NCBI GenBank assembly: GCA_030145845.1
Contig: JAIXHJ010000004.1
Coordinates: 307,235-371,234 of the forward strand
Reading direction: 5' to 3'
Source: Pseudomonadota bacterium
GTDB taxonomy: Bacteria > Pseudomonadota > Gammaproteobacteria > Pseudomonadales > Oceanobacteraceae
DNA length: 64,000 bases
Each line of letters begins with the position of its first letter. Position 1 is the stretch's first letter. Shown here one piece after another: positions 17,370 through 26,131 of this stretch. Made by a program: the position numbers and the translations under genes. The notes under the pieces were generated by a model, which did not search any database, was not told the DNA's origin, and saw nothing but the letters and a program-made list of their open reading frames with translations.

Positions 17370-20027
17370 TCAGTGGTTAACCGGATTCACTTTGTCCGCC
17401 GCAATGCCTAATTTGGCACGTGCTTTGGCCAGCTCTTCCTGCGGGAATTTGCCTTCTTTTGCCAGCTCAGTCAGCGCAGCCAGCACCACAAACTCGCGGC
17501 TCACTTCAAAGTAGTGACGCAGCTTCTTACGGGTATCACTGCGGCCGAAACCGTCAGTACCCAGCACTTTATAAGCACCCGGGATATAAGCCCGCAGCTG
17601 TTCTCCATAAGCTTTGATGTAATCGGTCGCCAGTACGAACGGGCCTTTCTGCCCCTGCAGAACCTGGGTGACATACGGCACCTGCGCTTCCGCGTCCGGG
17701 TTCAGCATGGCAACGCGTTCACATTCGTTGGCTTCACGCACCAGTTCGTTTACCGAAGTCACGCTCCAGACATCCGACTCAACGCCGTACTCTTCACGCA
17801 GAATATCCGCCGCCTCTTCCACTTCACGCAGAATGGTACCGGAACCCATCAACTGCACCCGGGCCTCGGCTGCCTTGGTTTTCTTACCGGCTTTCAGCTG
17901 ATAAATCCCTTTAACAATGCCTTCCTCAACGCCCTGCGGCATATCCGGATGGACATAGTTTTCGTTCATGGTGGTGATGTAGTAGAAACAGTTTTCCTTG
18001 TCGCCATACATGCGCTTCAGACCATCCTGAATAATCACCGCCAGCTCAAAGCTGTAGGTCGGATCATAGGATTTACAGTTCGGAATGGTGTGCGCCATCA
18101 GATGGCTGTGACCGTCCTGGTGCTGCAGGCCTTCACCGTTAAGCGTGGTACGGCCGGCTGTCGCGCCGATCAGGAAACCACGTGCCTGCATATCCCCTGC
18201 CGCCCAGGCCAGGTCACCGATACGCTGGAAGCCGAACATGGAATAAAACACATAGAAAGGCACCATCGGGCAATTGCTGTTGCTGTAGGCTGTTGCTGCC
18301 GCAATCCAGGCAGACATGGCGCCGGCCTCATTGATACCTTCTTCCAGAATCTGGCCTTTTTTATCTTCCTTGTAATACATGATCTGGCCGGCATCCATCG
18401 GCGTGTATTTCTGGCCGGCGGAAGAATAAATACCCAGCTGACGGAACATGCCTTCCATACCAAAGGTACGGGCTTCGTCCGGCACAATCGGCACCACATG
18501 ACTGCCGACGGATTTATCTTTCACCAGCTGTGACAGAATCCGGACAAAGGCCATGGTGGATGACAGTTCACGTTCACCACTGCCGCTCAGCTGACCTTTG
18601 AAGACATCCAGAGCCGGCACATTCAGCGCTTCAAAATCCGTACGCCGTGACGGTACAGCACCGTGCAGTTTGGCACGACGCTCGTTCATGTATTTCATTT
18701 CCGGGCTGTCCGGCGACGGGCGGTAATACGGTACACGCTCCAGTTCGTCATCGGTCAGCGGAATCGCGAAGCGGTCACGGAACTGCTTCAGTGATTCTTT
18801 ATCCAGTTTTTTCACCGAGTGGGTGATGTTGGCAGCTTCACCGGCATCGCCCAGACCATACCCCTTAACGGTCTGCGCCAGAATAACCGTCGGCTGACCT
18901 TTGTGATTCACGGCCTGATCGTAGGCGGCGTACACTTTGAACGGATCGTGGCCACCACGGTTGAGCGCGAAAATATCCTCGTCGCTCATGTCTTTTACCA
19001 GTTCCAGCAGCTCCGGATATTTACCGAAGAAATGCTCACGGGTGTAAGCGCCGCCGTTGGCTTTGTAGTTCTGCAGTTCACCGTCACAGACTTCGTCCAT
19101 ACGCTTCTGCAGCAGACCGGTTTTGTCTTTTTCCAGCAGCACGTCCCAGTGACGGCCCCAGACCACTTTAATGACATTCCAGCCGGCACCGCGGAACACA
19201 CCTTCGAGTTCCTGAATAATTTTGCCGTTACCGCGCACCGGTCCGTCCAGACGCTGCAGGTTGCAGTTAATAACGAAAATCAGGTTTTCCAGTTTTTCAC
19301 GGCCCGCCAGGGAAATCGCCCCCAGGGTTTCCGGCTCATCACATTCGCCGTCACCGAGGAATGCCCAGACCTTACGGTCACCCCGTGGCACCAGATCACG
19401 CGCCGACAGATAACGCATTACGTGCGCCTGATAAATGGCCTGAATCGGGCCCAGACCCATGGATACGGTCGGGAACTGCCAGTAATCCGGCATCAGCCAC
19501 GGGTGCGGATAAGAAGAAAGACCGTTGCCATCCACTTCGCGGCGGAAATTATCCAGCTGCTCTTCGTCGAAACGGCCTTCCAGATAGGAGCGGGAATAAA
19601 TACCCGGTGCAGAGTGACCCTGAAAATAAATCAGGTCACCCAGATTTCCGTCTTCGTTGCCACGGAAAAAATAGTTAAAACCAACATCGTATAAAGTGGC
19701 AGCAGACGAGAAGGATGCAATGTGACCGCCCAGACCTTCATCGTTGTCGTTGGCGCGCATCACCATTGCCAGTGCATTCCAGCGGACCAGTGAGCGGATA
19801 CGGCGTTCCATAAACAGGTCGCCCGGCATACGCTTTTCTTTTTCCACCGGAATGGTATTGCGGTAAGGCGTGGTAATTGCCGGTGGCAGATCAACGCCTT
19901 TGGCAATGGCATTATCAAACAGTTTTTTCAGAAGGAAAGCTGCCCGTTCCGGGCCTGCGTGCCGAATGGTTGCGTGCAGTGAATCAAGCCATTCCTGGGT
20001 TTCATAAATATCGACATCTTGTGTCAT
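17370..20027 (-). CDS. aceE: Pyruvate dehydrogenase E1 component (homodimeric)
   Basis: An 885-residue thiamine-diphosphate-dependent E1 that decarboxylates pyruvate and acetylates the lipoyl arm of AceF. The length matches E. coli AceE (887). The ThDP motif begins GDGECDEPE and ends around VINCNLQ. Also typical are YFQGHSAPGIYSRSYLEGR and GLQHQDGHSH. The ATG at 20027 is preceded by a purine-rich AGGAGA-like site. A long 5-prime region of about 170 bases leads to the likely promoter and a degenerate PdhR box. It forms a two-gene operon with aceF. Confidence 0.96.
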   Translation of the reverse strand: MTQDVDIYETQEWLDSLHATIRHAGPERAAFLLKKLFDNAIAKGVDLPPAITTPYRNTIPVEKEKRMPGDLFMERRIRSLVRWNALAMVMRANDNDEGLGGHIASFSSAATLYDVGFNYFFRGNEDGNLGDLIYFQGHSAPGIYSRSYLEGRFDEEQLDNFRREVDGNGLSSYPHPWLMPDYWQFPTVSMGLGPIQAIYQAHVMRYLSARDLVPRGDRKVWAFLGDGECDEPETLGAISLAGREKLENLIFVINCNLQRLDGPVRGNGKIIQELEGVFRGAGWNVIKVVWGRHWDVLLEKDKTGLLQKRMDEVCDGELQNYKANGGAYTREHFFGKYPELLELVKDMSDEDIFALNRGGHDPFKVYAAYDQAVNHKGQPTVILAQTVKGYGLGDAGEAANITHSVKKLDKESLKQFRDRFAIPLTDDELERVPYYRPSPDSPEMKYMNERRAKLHGAVPSRRTDFEALNVPALDVFKGQLSGSGERELSSTMAFVRILSQLVKDKSVGSHVVPIVPDEARTFGMEGMFRQLGIYSSAGQKYTPMDAGQIMYYKEDKKGQILEEGINEAGAMSAWIAAATAYSNSNCPMVPFYVFYSMFGFQRIGDLAWAAGDMQARGFLIGATAGRTTLNGEGLQHQDGHSHLMAHTIPNCKSYDPTYSFELAVIIQDGLKRMYGDKENCFYYITTMNENYVHPDMPQGVEEGIVKGIYQLKAGKKTKAAEARVQLMGSGTILREVEEAADILREEYGVESDVWSVTSVNELVREANECERVAMLNPDAEAQVPYVTQVLQGQKGPFVLATDYIKAYGEQLRAYIPGAYKVLGTDGFGRSDTRKKLRHYFEVSREFVVLAALTELAKEGKFPQEELAKARAKLGIAADKVNPVNH

Positions 20028-20195
20028 GAGAACTCCGGTCTCCTGATAATCGGTACGGCCTGTGTTTCAGGCGTACGGTTTGCTTTGTCACCGCCTTTTG
20101 AGCAGTAACCCCAGCAGCCTGGGGGGCCCTGTGTTGTCCGGGTAGGACGTCACCTGCTCATTCGGCATTCCGAATGTAAGCATAGACCCCCAGCG

Positions 20196-20210
20196 AATGG
20201 TCTTACCTAT
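20196..20210 (-). promoter_or_regulatory. Candidate PdhR box at the aceE promoter
   Basis: Read on the minus strand, ATAGGTAAGACCATT matches ATTGGTnnnACCAAT at 10 of 12 specified positions and has the AAG centre of the E. coli pdh operator. A GATAAT that could serve as -10 overlaps its upstream edge, so bound repressor would cover the transcription start. The coding start lies about 170 bases downstream. Confidence 0.55.
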
Positions 20211-20618
20211 TATCCTTCGTAAAAATGACCATAAATAAACCCCTTCGCCGGCTGTTGGCCCGTCTGTCATACTGTGTGACCGGAATGGATGGCTCCGGCC
20301 TGACACGGATCACTGACAGCGGTCCTGAGAGGCTGCTGACGGTTCTGACTCTGCTCTGCGCGGTATTCAGTGCTGCGGAAACCTGCTTTTCAACAGGACA
20401 GATCATGCCGTACAGTGACCTCTTAGGTAGTTTTACGGAGCAGAAAAGCTAGTAAAACTACAAGAAAAACATCGATTTACTCTATTGTGATACCAGTCTG
20501 AACGGTTCGTCGCCGTAAGACAATGGCAATCTTGTAGTTTTTTTACAAGAACGTCAAATCCTCCACCAAAGTCGCATAAGCTGGCTCATATTGTTGTCTG
20601 CTGTTGAGCAAAATTTCA
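20211..20618. other. AT-rich spacer with inverted repeats between aceE and the AraC gene
   Basis: No convincing gene is seen. TAGTTTTAC at 20428-20436 pairs with GTAAAACTA at 20452-20460 across 15 bases. CTTGTA at 20531-20536 pairs with TACAAG at 20544-20549 across a T-rich loop. The sequence CTTGTAGTTTT occurs in opposite orientations at about 20454-20464 and 20531. These may be a terminator for the AraC gene or binding sites. Confidence 0.35.
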
Positions 20619-21608
20619 TCACTGGCTGGTAAATAATTTCGCCCGCACTTTGCGCCGGTATTCGCCCGGGGTCTGCCCGGCCAGCCGGCGGAAGACACGG
20701 ATAAAATAACCGGCGTCGTTAAAGCCCACCGCGGCGGCGATATCCGCCACCGACAGATTGGATTTCTGCAGCAGATCGCGCGCACTGTCACAACGTAAGC
20801 GGTGCAGGTAACGCGATGGCGTGGTGCCGGTTACGGCGCGGAAACGGCGGTCAAACTGGCGTTCACTGAGCCCGGCCGACGCCGCCAGCGCCGGCAGTGA
20901 CAATGGCTTCTGCATATTCTGCTGCAGCCAGGTCTGCGCCAGCGCAATGGCTTCATCCGGATGCTGATGCAGCTGATCCGCGTAAAACACATTTTTCTCA
21001 AACGGATTACGCACTTCGGGTGAAAACTGTTGTTCCACCTGCAGCGCCAGCTCACGGCCGTACTGCAGACCAATAAAATGCACCATCAGATCGGCGCCGG
21101 AGTTCACACTGGCCGCGCAATAAAGGCGGTCGGCCTGCGTCAGCAGATGCTGACGCTGTAACTGCACCTTCGGATAATCACGTTCGAACTGATCCAGATA
21201 ATGCCAGTGCGTGGTCGCCGGCTTGCCATCAAGAATACCGGCCTCTGCCAGCAGACAGACCCCGGTGCCGATGGCAATCACACTGGCCCCCTGACGGTAC
21301 TGCCGGGCGATCCAGCGGATGGTCTCCGCCTCCTGCTTCAGCTGCGGTTTCGGGTTACGCCATAACGCCGGGACCACAATCAGATCGGTTTGTTCAATCT
21401 GACTGAGGGCTTTGGTGGGGTGCAGACGGAAGCCGCCGAGCATGGTCAGCGGTGCCATTTCCCGGGCCGCCGCATCAACCTGGAAGTCTGCTGCCGGATT
21501 GTGGCGCACACGCATCCGCGCCCGCGCAGCCTCCAGCATTTCCAGCGGAATGGCGACACTGGAGCTGAGCATCTGCTCAATGGTTAACAGGGTAATATGA
21601 TGGATCAT
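20619..21608 (-). CDS. AraC-family regulator with DJ-1/PfpI-like N-terminal domain
   Basis: A 329-residue transcription factor. The N-terminal half (about residues 5-190) is a class-I glutamine-amidotransferase-like DJ-1/PfpI domain (ALWRNPK, VIAIGTGVCLLAEAGILDG). In regulators this fold usually binds a small ligand rather than acting as an enzyme. The C-terminal AraC domain (about 220-320) has two helix-turn-helix units, with LSVADIAAAVGFNDAGYFIRVF as the second. It is divergent from fabY with a 200-bp spacer and is a plausible regulator of it. The architecture matches the GlxA/FtrA/ArgR group; no ligand can be named. Confidence 0.85.
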   Translation of the reverse strand: MIHHITLLTIEQMLSSSVAIPLEMLEAARARMRVRHNPAADFQVDAAAREMAPLTMLGGFRLHPTKALSQIEQTDLIVVPALWRNPKPQLKQEAETIRWIARQYRQGASVIAIGTGVCLLAEAGILDGKPATTHWHYLDQFERDYPKVQLQRQHLLTQADRLYCAASVNSGADLMVHFIGLQYGRELALQVEQQFSPEVRNPFEKNVFYADQLHQHPDEAIALAQTWLQQNMQKPLSLPALAASAGLSERQFDRRFRAVTGTTPSRYLHRLRCDSARDLLQKSNLSVADIAAAVGFNDAGYFIRVFRRLAGQTPGEYRRKVRAKLFTSQ

Positions 21609-21810
21609 TCACGCCTCCCCGGCATCGCGGCACAGAAAAACCAGGCGTTTTACTCAGGATAAACAGAGCTGTGCCTTTGCCGCTCTAATAGCGTCTTTTT
21701 TGTTCGATATTTTGTCCAATATATCCTAATAGTGTACGGATCGTCGCCTCTACAATGGCCTTATATGAACACTGTTCCATCTTCGGCTCTGTAAAGGACA
21801 CCCTATCATC

Positions 21811-23529
21811 ATGAGAAAGCTCGCTGTCATCACTGCCTTCGGCGGTATCAACCCCGCCGGCCGCAGCTCAGGTCATCACGCCTTCCGCCGTCTGGTGCTG
21901 GATGAACTGACCTCTGCCCAGCAGCAGCAGACACTGAACTCGCTTGCCCAGCTGATGGGGCTGGAACAGACGCCGGACGATGCCGCCCTGCGCCAGCAGA
22001 TTCTGAACGGCACCCTGGTACGGGGCTGGGATAACGTCAGCTGGGATGCCAACGCCGCCCCCTTCCATGAAGCCTTCAAGGACGAGCACGGTCACCAGTG
22101 CTGGCGTGAAAGCCACAAACGTCTGGCGGTACAGAGTGCCGGACAGACCCCCAAAGGCTTTGATCCGGCAGCCCTGTACCGCTCGCGCCATCATCCGCGC
22201 GGCCTGCAGATGGCGGTGTATGCCGCCTCCGACGCCCTCGGCCAGCTGGGCATGGACTGGGATACCCTGCGCAATCATCTCAAGCCGGATGAGATCGGTG
22301 TTTACGCCGGTTCGGCCATGGGTCAGCTGGATCACGAAGGCCATGGCGGCATGCTGCAATCGGCGCTGTATGGCAAACGGGTCAGCTCCAAACAGTGCGC
22401 CATGGGCCTGAGTGAAATGCCGGCGGATTTTATTAACGCCTATGTGCTCGGTAACCTGGGTTCCACCGGCACCATGGTCGGCGCCTGCGCCACCTTCCTC
22501 TACAACCTGAAAACCGCCATGAACGATATTCAGAGCGGCCGTCGCCGGCTGGTGATTGTCGGCAACGCCGAATCGCCGCTGACACCGGAAATCGTGGAAG
22601 GCTACAGCGCCATGACGGCACTGGTAACCGAGCAGAACCTGCGCGATCTGGATGGCCTGAGTTCTGACCAGACCCCGGATTTCCGCCGCGCCAGCCGCCC
22701 GTTCGGTTATAACGGTGGCTTTACCATTTCTGAATCCGCGCAGTATTTTGTCCTCACCGATGACGAACTGGCGGTGGAACTCGGCCTCAGCATTTACGGT
22801 GCCGTCGGCGATATTTTCGTGAATGCTGATGGCTATAAAAAATCCATTTCCAACCCCGGGGTCGGCAACTACCTGACCATGGGGAAAGCCATGGGCGAAG
22901 CGCGCCGCCTGATCGGTGAAGATGCGCTGCGCAACGGCTCATTTGTGCATGCACACGGCAGCAGCACCCCACAGAACCGCACCACGGAATCGCATATTTT
23001 CAGTGAGCTGGCCAAAGCCTTTACCATCCGCAACTGGCCGGTTACCGCAGTCAAGGCGCACCTCGGCCACTCCATTGCCGCGGCCTCAGCCGATCAGCTG
23101 CTGATGACCCTCGGCACCTGGGCGCACGGTATGATTCCGGGCATTACCACCACCAGTGAAATTGCCGACGACGTGTATCAGGATGGCCTCAATATTCTGC
23201 TGCAGCACACGCCGGTGAATGCCGAAAAAATGCCGCTGGCGTTTATTAATGCCAAAGGCTTCGGCGGCAATAATGCCTCCGGTTTTATGATCAGTCCTCA
23301 GCAGACCCACAAACTGCTGGCCAGCAAATACAAAGGCCAGCAGTGGAAGGATTATCTGGCGCGCAATGAATTTATTCAGCAGGCGGCGCAGGAATATGAC
23401 GAGGGCGTTATCAGCGGTCAGCATCAGCCACGCTATGTGTTCGGCGAAGGAGTACTGGAAGCGGAAGACCTGCAGATCAGCGACACGGAAATCCGCATTA
23501 AAGGCTGGGATAAACCCGTCATTCTGTAA
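21811..23529 (+). CDS. fabY: FabY-type beta-ketoacyl-ACP synthase
   Basis: A 572-residue condensing enzyme of the thiolase superfamily. The likely catalytic triad is Cys226 (GACATFL), His382 (HAHGSS) and His420 (KAHLGHS). The flanking motifs diverge from FabB/FabF, which usually read TACSSS, HGTGT and KSxxGH. The N-terminus (AFGGINPAGRSSGHH) and the large size resemble FabY of Pseudomonas aeruginosa, which starts fatty-acid synthesis by condensing acetyl-CoA with malonyl-ACP in place of FabH. Identification is by memory of that family and should be treated as likely. It is monocistronic and divergent from the AraC-type regulator. Confidence 0.75.
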   Translation: MRKLAVITAFGGINPAGRSSGHHAFRRLVLDELTSAQQQQTLNSLAQLMGLEQTPDDAALRQQILNGTLVRGWDNVSWDANAAPFHEAFKDEHGHQCWRESHKRLAVQSAGQTPKGFDPAALYRSRHHPRGLQMAVYAASDALGQLGMDWDTLRNHLKPDEIGVYAGSAMGQLDHEGHGGMLQSALYGKRVSSKQCAMGLSEMPADFINAYVLGNLGSTGTMVGACATFLYNLKTAMNDIQSGRRRLVIVGNAESPLTPEIVEGYSAMTALVTEQNLRDLDGLSSDQTPDFRRASRPFGYNGGFTISESAQYFVLTDDELAVELGLSIYGAVGDIFVNADGYKKSISNPGVGNYLTMGKAMGEARRLIGEDALRNGSFVHAHGSSTPQNRTTESHIFSELAKAFTIRNWPVTAVKAHLGHSIAAASADQLLMTLGTWAHGMIPGITTTSEIADDVYQDGLNILLQHTPVNAEKMPLAFINAKGFGGNNASGFMISPQQTHKLLASKYKGQQWKDYLARNEFIQQAAQEYDEGVISGQHQPRYVFGEGVLEAEDLQISDTEIRIKGWDKPVIL

Positions 23530-23540
23530 GCGGCAGAGCG

Positions 23541-23567
23541 TGAGTTCCTGCCCACCACAGGAACTCA
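23541..23567 (+). terminator. Hairpin downstream of fabY
   Basis: TGAGTTCCTG and CAGGAACTCA form a perfect 10-bp stem with a 7-base loop 12 bases after the fabY stop codon. The following T-run is poor (TTGTTC), so it may be a weak terminator. Confidence 0.5.
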
Positions 23568-23656
23568 TTGTTCAGGCGTTAAAAATTCTGTTATCCCGCC
23601 GTAAAGCCCTGCATCCTGTGCCTGGTTAAGCCACCGCCTGACACAGGAAACAGATT

Positions 23657-24040
23657 ATGAGCGATATCACCCTGGTGCCGATCGGCCGCATTCATACCCC
23701 CTGGCAAACACTGGCCGACTGCCCGCACAATGTGCGCCAGTCAGAACAGACCGCCACCATCGAGTTATACCCGCAATATGCCGCCGGCCTCACCGCCCTG
23801 AAGGCGCGTGAAATTGATCTTCTGTACTGGTTTGATCAGGCACCGCGCGATGTACTGGAAAGCATTAATCCGCACGATCAGCAGCTGAAAGGTGTGTTTG
23901 CCATGCGTTCACCGCACCGCCCCAACCCGATTGCGCTGGCGCGGGTTGAAGTGCTGGCCATTGAGGGAAACCGGCTGACCGTCAGCGCGCTGGACTGCCT
24001 TGACGGCACCCTGCTGCTGGACATCAAACCGGCTTACTGA
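23657..24040 (+). CDS. TsaA/TrmO-like domain protein
   Basis: A 127-residue protein that is essentially one TsaA-like (VirR/TrmO) beta-barrel domain. The family signature RSPHRPNPIALARVEVL is intact, and it ends just after the conserved LLDIKP. E. coli TrmO, which N6-methylates t6A37 of tRNA-Thr, is about 235 residues with an added C-terminal domain that is absent here. This is either a natural single-domain member or a shortened one. SAM-dependent tRNA methylation is possible but not proven. It converges on the TraB-like gene with three bases between stops. Confidence 0.75.
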   Translation: MSDITLVPIGRIHTPWQTLADCPHNVRQSEQTATIELYPQYAAGLTALKAREIDLLYWFDQAPRDVLESINPHDQQLKGVFAMRSPHRPNPIALARVEVLAIEGNRLTVSALDCLDGTLLLDIKPAY

Positions 24041-24043
24041 GCG

Positions 24044-24919
24044 TCAGCCACCCAGCTGACTGATGTGATAACCACGCTGGCGCAATAACTCGATCAGGCC
24101 TTCTTTTCCGGCCAGATGCCCGGCACCGACCAGCACCAGTTCGCGCTCGTCGTTGCCAAAATAGGTCAGCAGCTGCTGCAGCCAGTTGTGGTTGCGTTCA
24201 ACAAATAATGACGCGAAAGTGCGCGGATCATCCCTGCGCGTGGGCTCATTAATCAGGCGGTTAATATCGTTCAGATTGCCGCTTTTCCAGCCACGTAAGG
24301 TATCGCCGAGAATCTCGCCGGCCTGAGGGGCTTCATCCAGCATTTTGCCGACAAATTCATCCTCATAACCGCGGCCGAGACCAGCCAGTACCGCGACCTG
24401 ATAATCGAAGGATTCAAGAAACCACAGCGGTTTCTGCTCTGCCCTGGCCTGCTGCTGGAAAATCATATCCACACCTTCACCGGTAATGCCCAGCTTCTGC
24501 AGCTCAATCTGAGTGGCAACAATCAGGATAAAACCGGGCGCAAAGCGGCGGAAATTATCCAGCGCCATGCCGTTGTCAGAAAAGTACTGATCCAGGCGGT
24601 GGTAAGTGCCGGCAGTCAGCAGATCCTGCAGGCTCCGGCCATTTTCCAGCTGCATCGCCTGCAGCAGAGTCTGCTGCTGTTGCTGACTGTCGGTGACTTC
24701 CGTTTCCAGCACCAGCACATCACTGTCGGCATAGGCCTGCTGAAAGCCCTGCGGTAACGGCAACTCCGACTCCGGCAGCATATGAATGGTACCGCCGAGA
24801 TAAAAATAATCGCTGCCATGGCTGATTTTCCACACCGCTGCCGGCTCGGCCAGCGCCAGCAGCGGCAGCAGAGCAAGCGCCGCCAGCCAGCGGCTGCATC
24901 CTTTCATCGCCATCATCAT
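24044..24919 (-). CDS. TraB/GumN-family protein
   Basis: A 291-residue protein of the TraB/GumN (TIKI-like) superfamily. An N-terminal signal sequence or anchor (RWLAALALLPLLALA) is followed by the conserved GGTIHML near residue 43 and GAGHLAGKEGL near the C-terminus. These carry the Glu/His residues proposed as a metal-dependent hydrolase or protease site. Function in bacteria is not settled. The first ATG (24919) overlaps the stop of the DUF3127 gene as TGATG; ATG 24907 is an alternative start. Likely co-transcribed with DUF3127. Confidence 0.82.
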   Translation of the reverse strand: MMMAMKGCSRWLAALALLPLLALAEPAAVWKISHGSDYFYLGGTIHMLPESELPLPQGFQQAYADSDVLVLETEVTDSQQQQQTLLQAMQLENGRSLQDLLTAGTYHRLDQYFSDNGMALDNFRRFAPGFILIVATQIELQKLGITGEGVDMIFQQQARAEQKPLWFLESFDYQVAVLAGLGRGYEDEFVGKMLDEAPQAGEILGDTLRGWKSGNLNDINRLINEPTRRDDPRTFASLFVERNHNWLQQLLTYFGNDERELVLVGAGHLAGKEGLIELLRQRGYHISQLGG

Positions 24920-25305
24920 CAGAACGGAACATCATCGTCGTAGTCCGGCATCATCTGCGCGAACGGATCGGACGTACCGGCAGCCGGCACCGCACCGCCG
25001 GAACCGGCACCATCCACTTTCCAGCACTGCAGGCTGGTAAAGCATTTTTCCGGCTTGCCCGGCGCATTCCACAGACGGCCGGACAGGTTAAAGGTGACCA
25101 TCACCTCATCACCCGGCTGATAGGCATCCATCAGCGCACACTTGTCTTTGATCAGCTCCAGCGCCACGTAGTTCGGGTAATCCGGGTTCTCCCCCTCACC
25201 GCTCAGCTTGATCACGAACTCACGCTTGGTGAAACCGTTATTACCGTAGGTGCGGGTTTCGTCGATGGAATGAATGATTCCCTGGGCTTCGAAGCTTTTG
25301 GACAT
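24919..25305 (-). CDS. DUF3127 protein with SSB-like acidic tail
   Basis: A 128-residue protein whose first 95 residues match the DUF3127 OB-fold-like domain (GIIHSIDETRTYGNNGFTKR, FNLSGRLW). A short Gly/Ala/Pro linker leads to the C-terminus PDYDDDVPF, which closely resembles the acidic tip of single-stranded DNA-binding protein (DDDIPF). That tip docks SSB partners such as RecO, PriA and exonuclease I. ATG 25305 is chosen because homology begins there. A role in single-stranded DNA or nucleoid metabolism is inferred from fold and tail only. Confidence 0.8.
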   Translation of the reverse strand: MSKSFEAQGIIHSIDETRTYGNNGFTKREFVIKLSGEGENPDYPNYVALELIKDKCALMDAYQPGDEVMVTFNLSGRLWNAPGKPEKCFTSLQCWKVDGAGSGGAVPAAGTSDPFAQMMPDYDDDVPF

Positions 25306-25406
25306 GGGCGAAGGGTTCCTGAGTGTTGTTGGTACAAAAAGAAGTGCCGATGGTATCACCAAACGGCACATTATTATGGGTTGAACTGAGTAGTGAAGAC
25401 TGAAAT

Positions 25407-25820
25407 TCAGGAATGCAGGCTGTTCAGTTCATCCAATGCTGCCTGAGCAAGGAAACCAGAACGGCTGCCATAGCGTGGATTCGCCGACACAATGGCATCA
25501 ATGCGTTTGATCAAACGATCAGGCAAGGTGACATTGATTTTCTGTGATTTACCCAGATAAAGGGTGATATCAAAATCCACCAACGCCCATATACGATCGG
25601 CATACGCCGGTTTTTTACAGTATTCTTCAATCAGGCCAGCCTGGGGAACCGGGTCACCTTCTTCAAACAGAAACTCCATATACCCTTCCAGCGCCTCATG
25701 GGCGTTGGCTATAGCTTCGTCCAAAGTATCGCCAGCCGATACACAGCCCGGGATATCCGGAAACTCGACCCCATAAGCCTGTGTTTCATTGCCAAGTTCA
25801 ATCGCAATAGGAAATCTCAT
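25407..25820 (-). CDS. hicB: HicB antitoxin
   Basis: A 137-residue type II antitoxin. The N-terminal partially degraded RNase-H-like domain has the family signature FPDIPGCVSAGDTLDEAIANA. The C-terminal half ends in a ribbon-helix-helix DNA-binding domain (INVTLPDRLIKRID, SGFLAQAALDEL). It neutralises HicA and represses the operon. ATG 25820 is the start; a TTG two codons upstream is less likely. It follows hicA by 14 bases. Confidence 0.93.
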   Translation of the reverse strand: MRFPIAIELGNETQAYGVEFPDIPGCVSAGDTLDEAIANAHEALEGYMEFLFEEGDPVPQAGLIEEYCKKPAYADRIWALVDFDITLYLGKSQKINVTLPDRLIKRIDAIVSANPRYGSRSGFLAQAALDELNSLHS

Positions 25821-25834
25821 AGACAACCCCTTAA

Positions 25835-26014
25835 TTAAAGCTGTGCCTGTATGCGTATGACACGAACAGTACCGGGCGGCAGATCTTTTTTAGGATGTGG
25901 CACCGTTACTTTGCCGGGTTTGGTTGGGTGTTTGTAATAGTGATGCGAGCCTCTGACATTCACCAGATACCAGCCATCCATTTCCAGATCTTTGATCAGT
26001 GCCCGACTGTTCAC
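25835..26014 (-). CDS. hicA: HicA mRNA interferase toxin
   Basis: A 59-residue toxin with a double-stranded-RNA-binding-like fold, translated from GTG 26014 behind a GGAGG site. Reading from the start: VNSRALIKDLEMDGWYLV, then the catalytic-His motif RGSHHYYKHP, then KVTVPHPKKDLPPGT, all diagnostic of HicA. It is intact, with no stop or frameshift. Toxin before antitoxin is the usual hicAB order. Confidence 0.93.
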   Translation of the reverse strand: MNSRALIKDLEMDGWYLVNVRGSHHYYKHPTKPGKVTVPHPKKDLPPGTVRVIRIQAQL

Positions 26015-26046
26015 AGAGCCTCCTTGTCCATAAGCACACCCCAGGC

Positions 26047-26082
26047 GGGGTTACTATAACCCCACCCTCTTATTTGGGTCAA
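26047..26082 (-). promoter_or_regulatory. hicAB promoter with embedded palindromic operator
   Basis: On the minus strand TTGACC (26077-26082) and TATAGT (26053-26058) are separated by 18 bases. The -10 lies in the middle of a perfect palindrome, GGGGTTA-CTA-TAACCCC (26047-26063, plus strand). HicB binding there would block RNA polymerase, the expected autoregulation. Confidence 0.75.
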
Positions 26083-26131
26083 CGCATACCACGGGGGCAA
26101 AGCGAGCGCTTTCGCCGGCCCGCTGCCACCA

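Noticed and set aside
17514..18533. Long open frame on the plus strand opposite aceE
   Set aside because: It lies wholly antisense to the well-conserved aceE, has no recognisable domain and reflects codon bias of the opposite strand.
20225..20452. 75-codon frame upstream of aceE on the plus strand
   Set aside because: No ribosome-binding site, no recognisable family, and it overlaps the probable aceE promoter and PdhR box.
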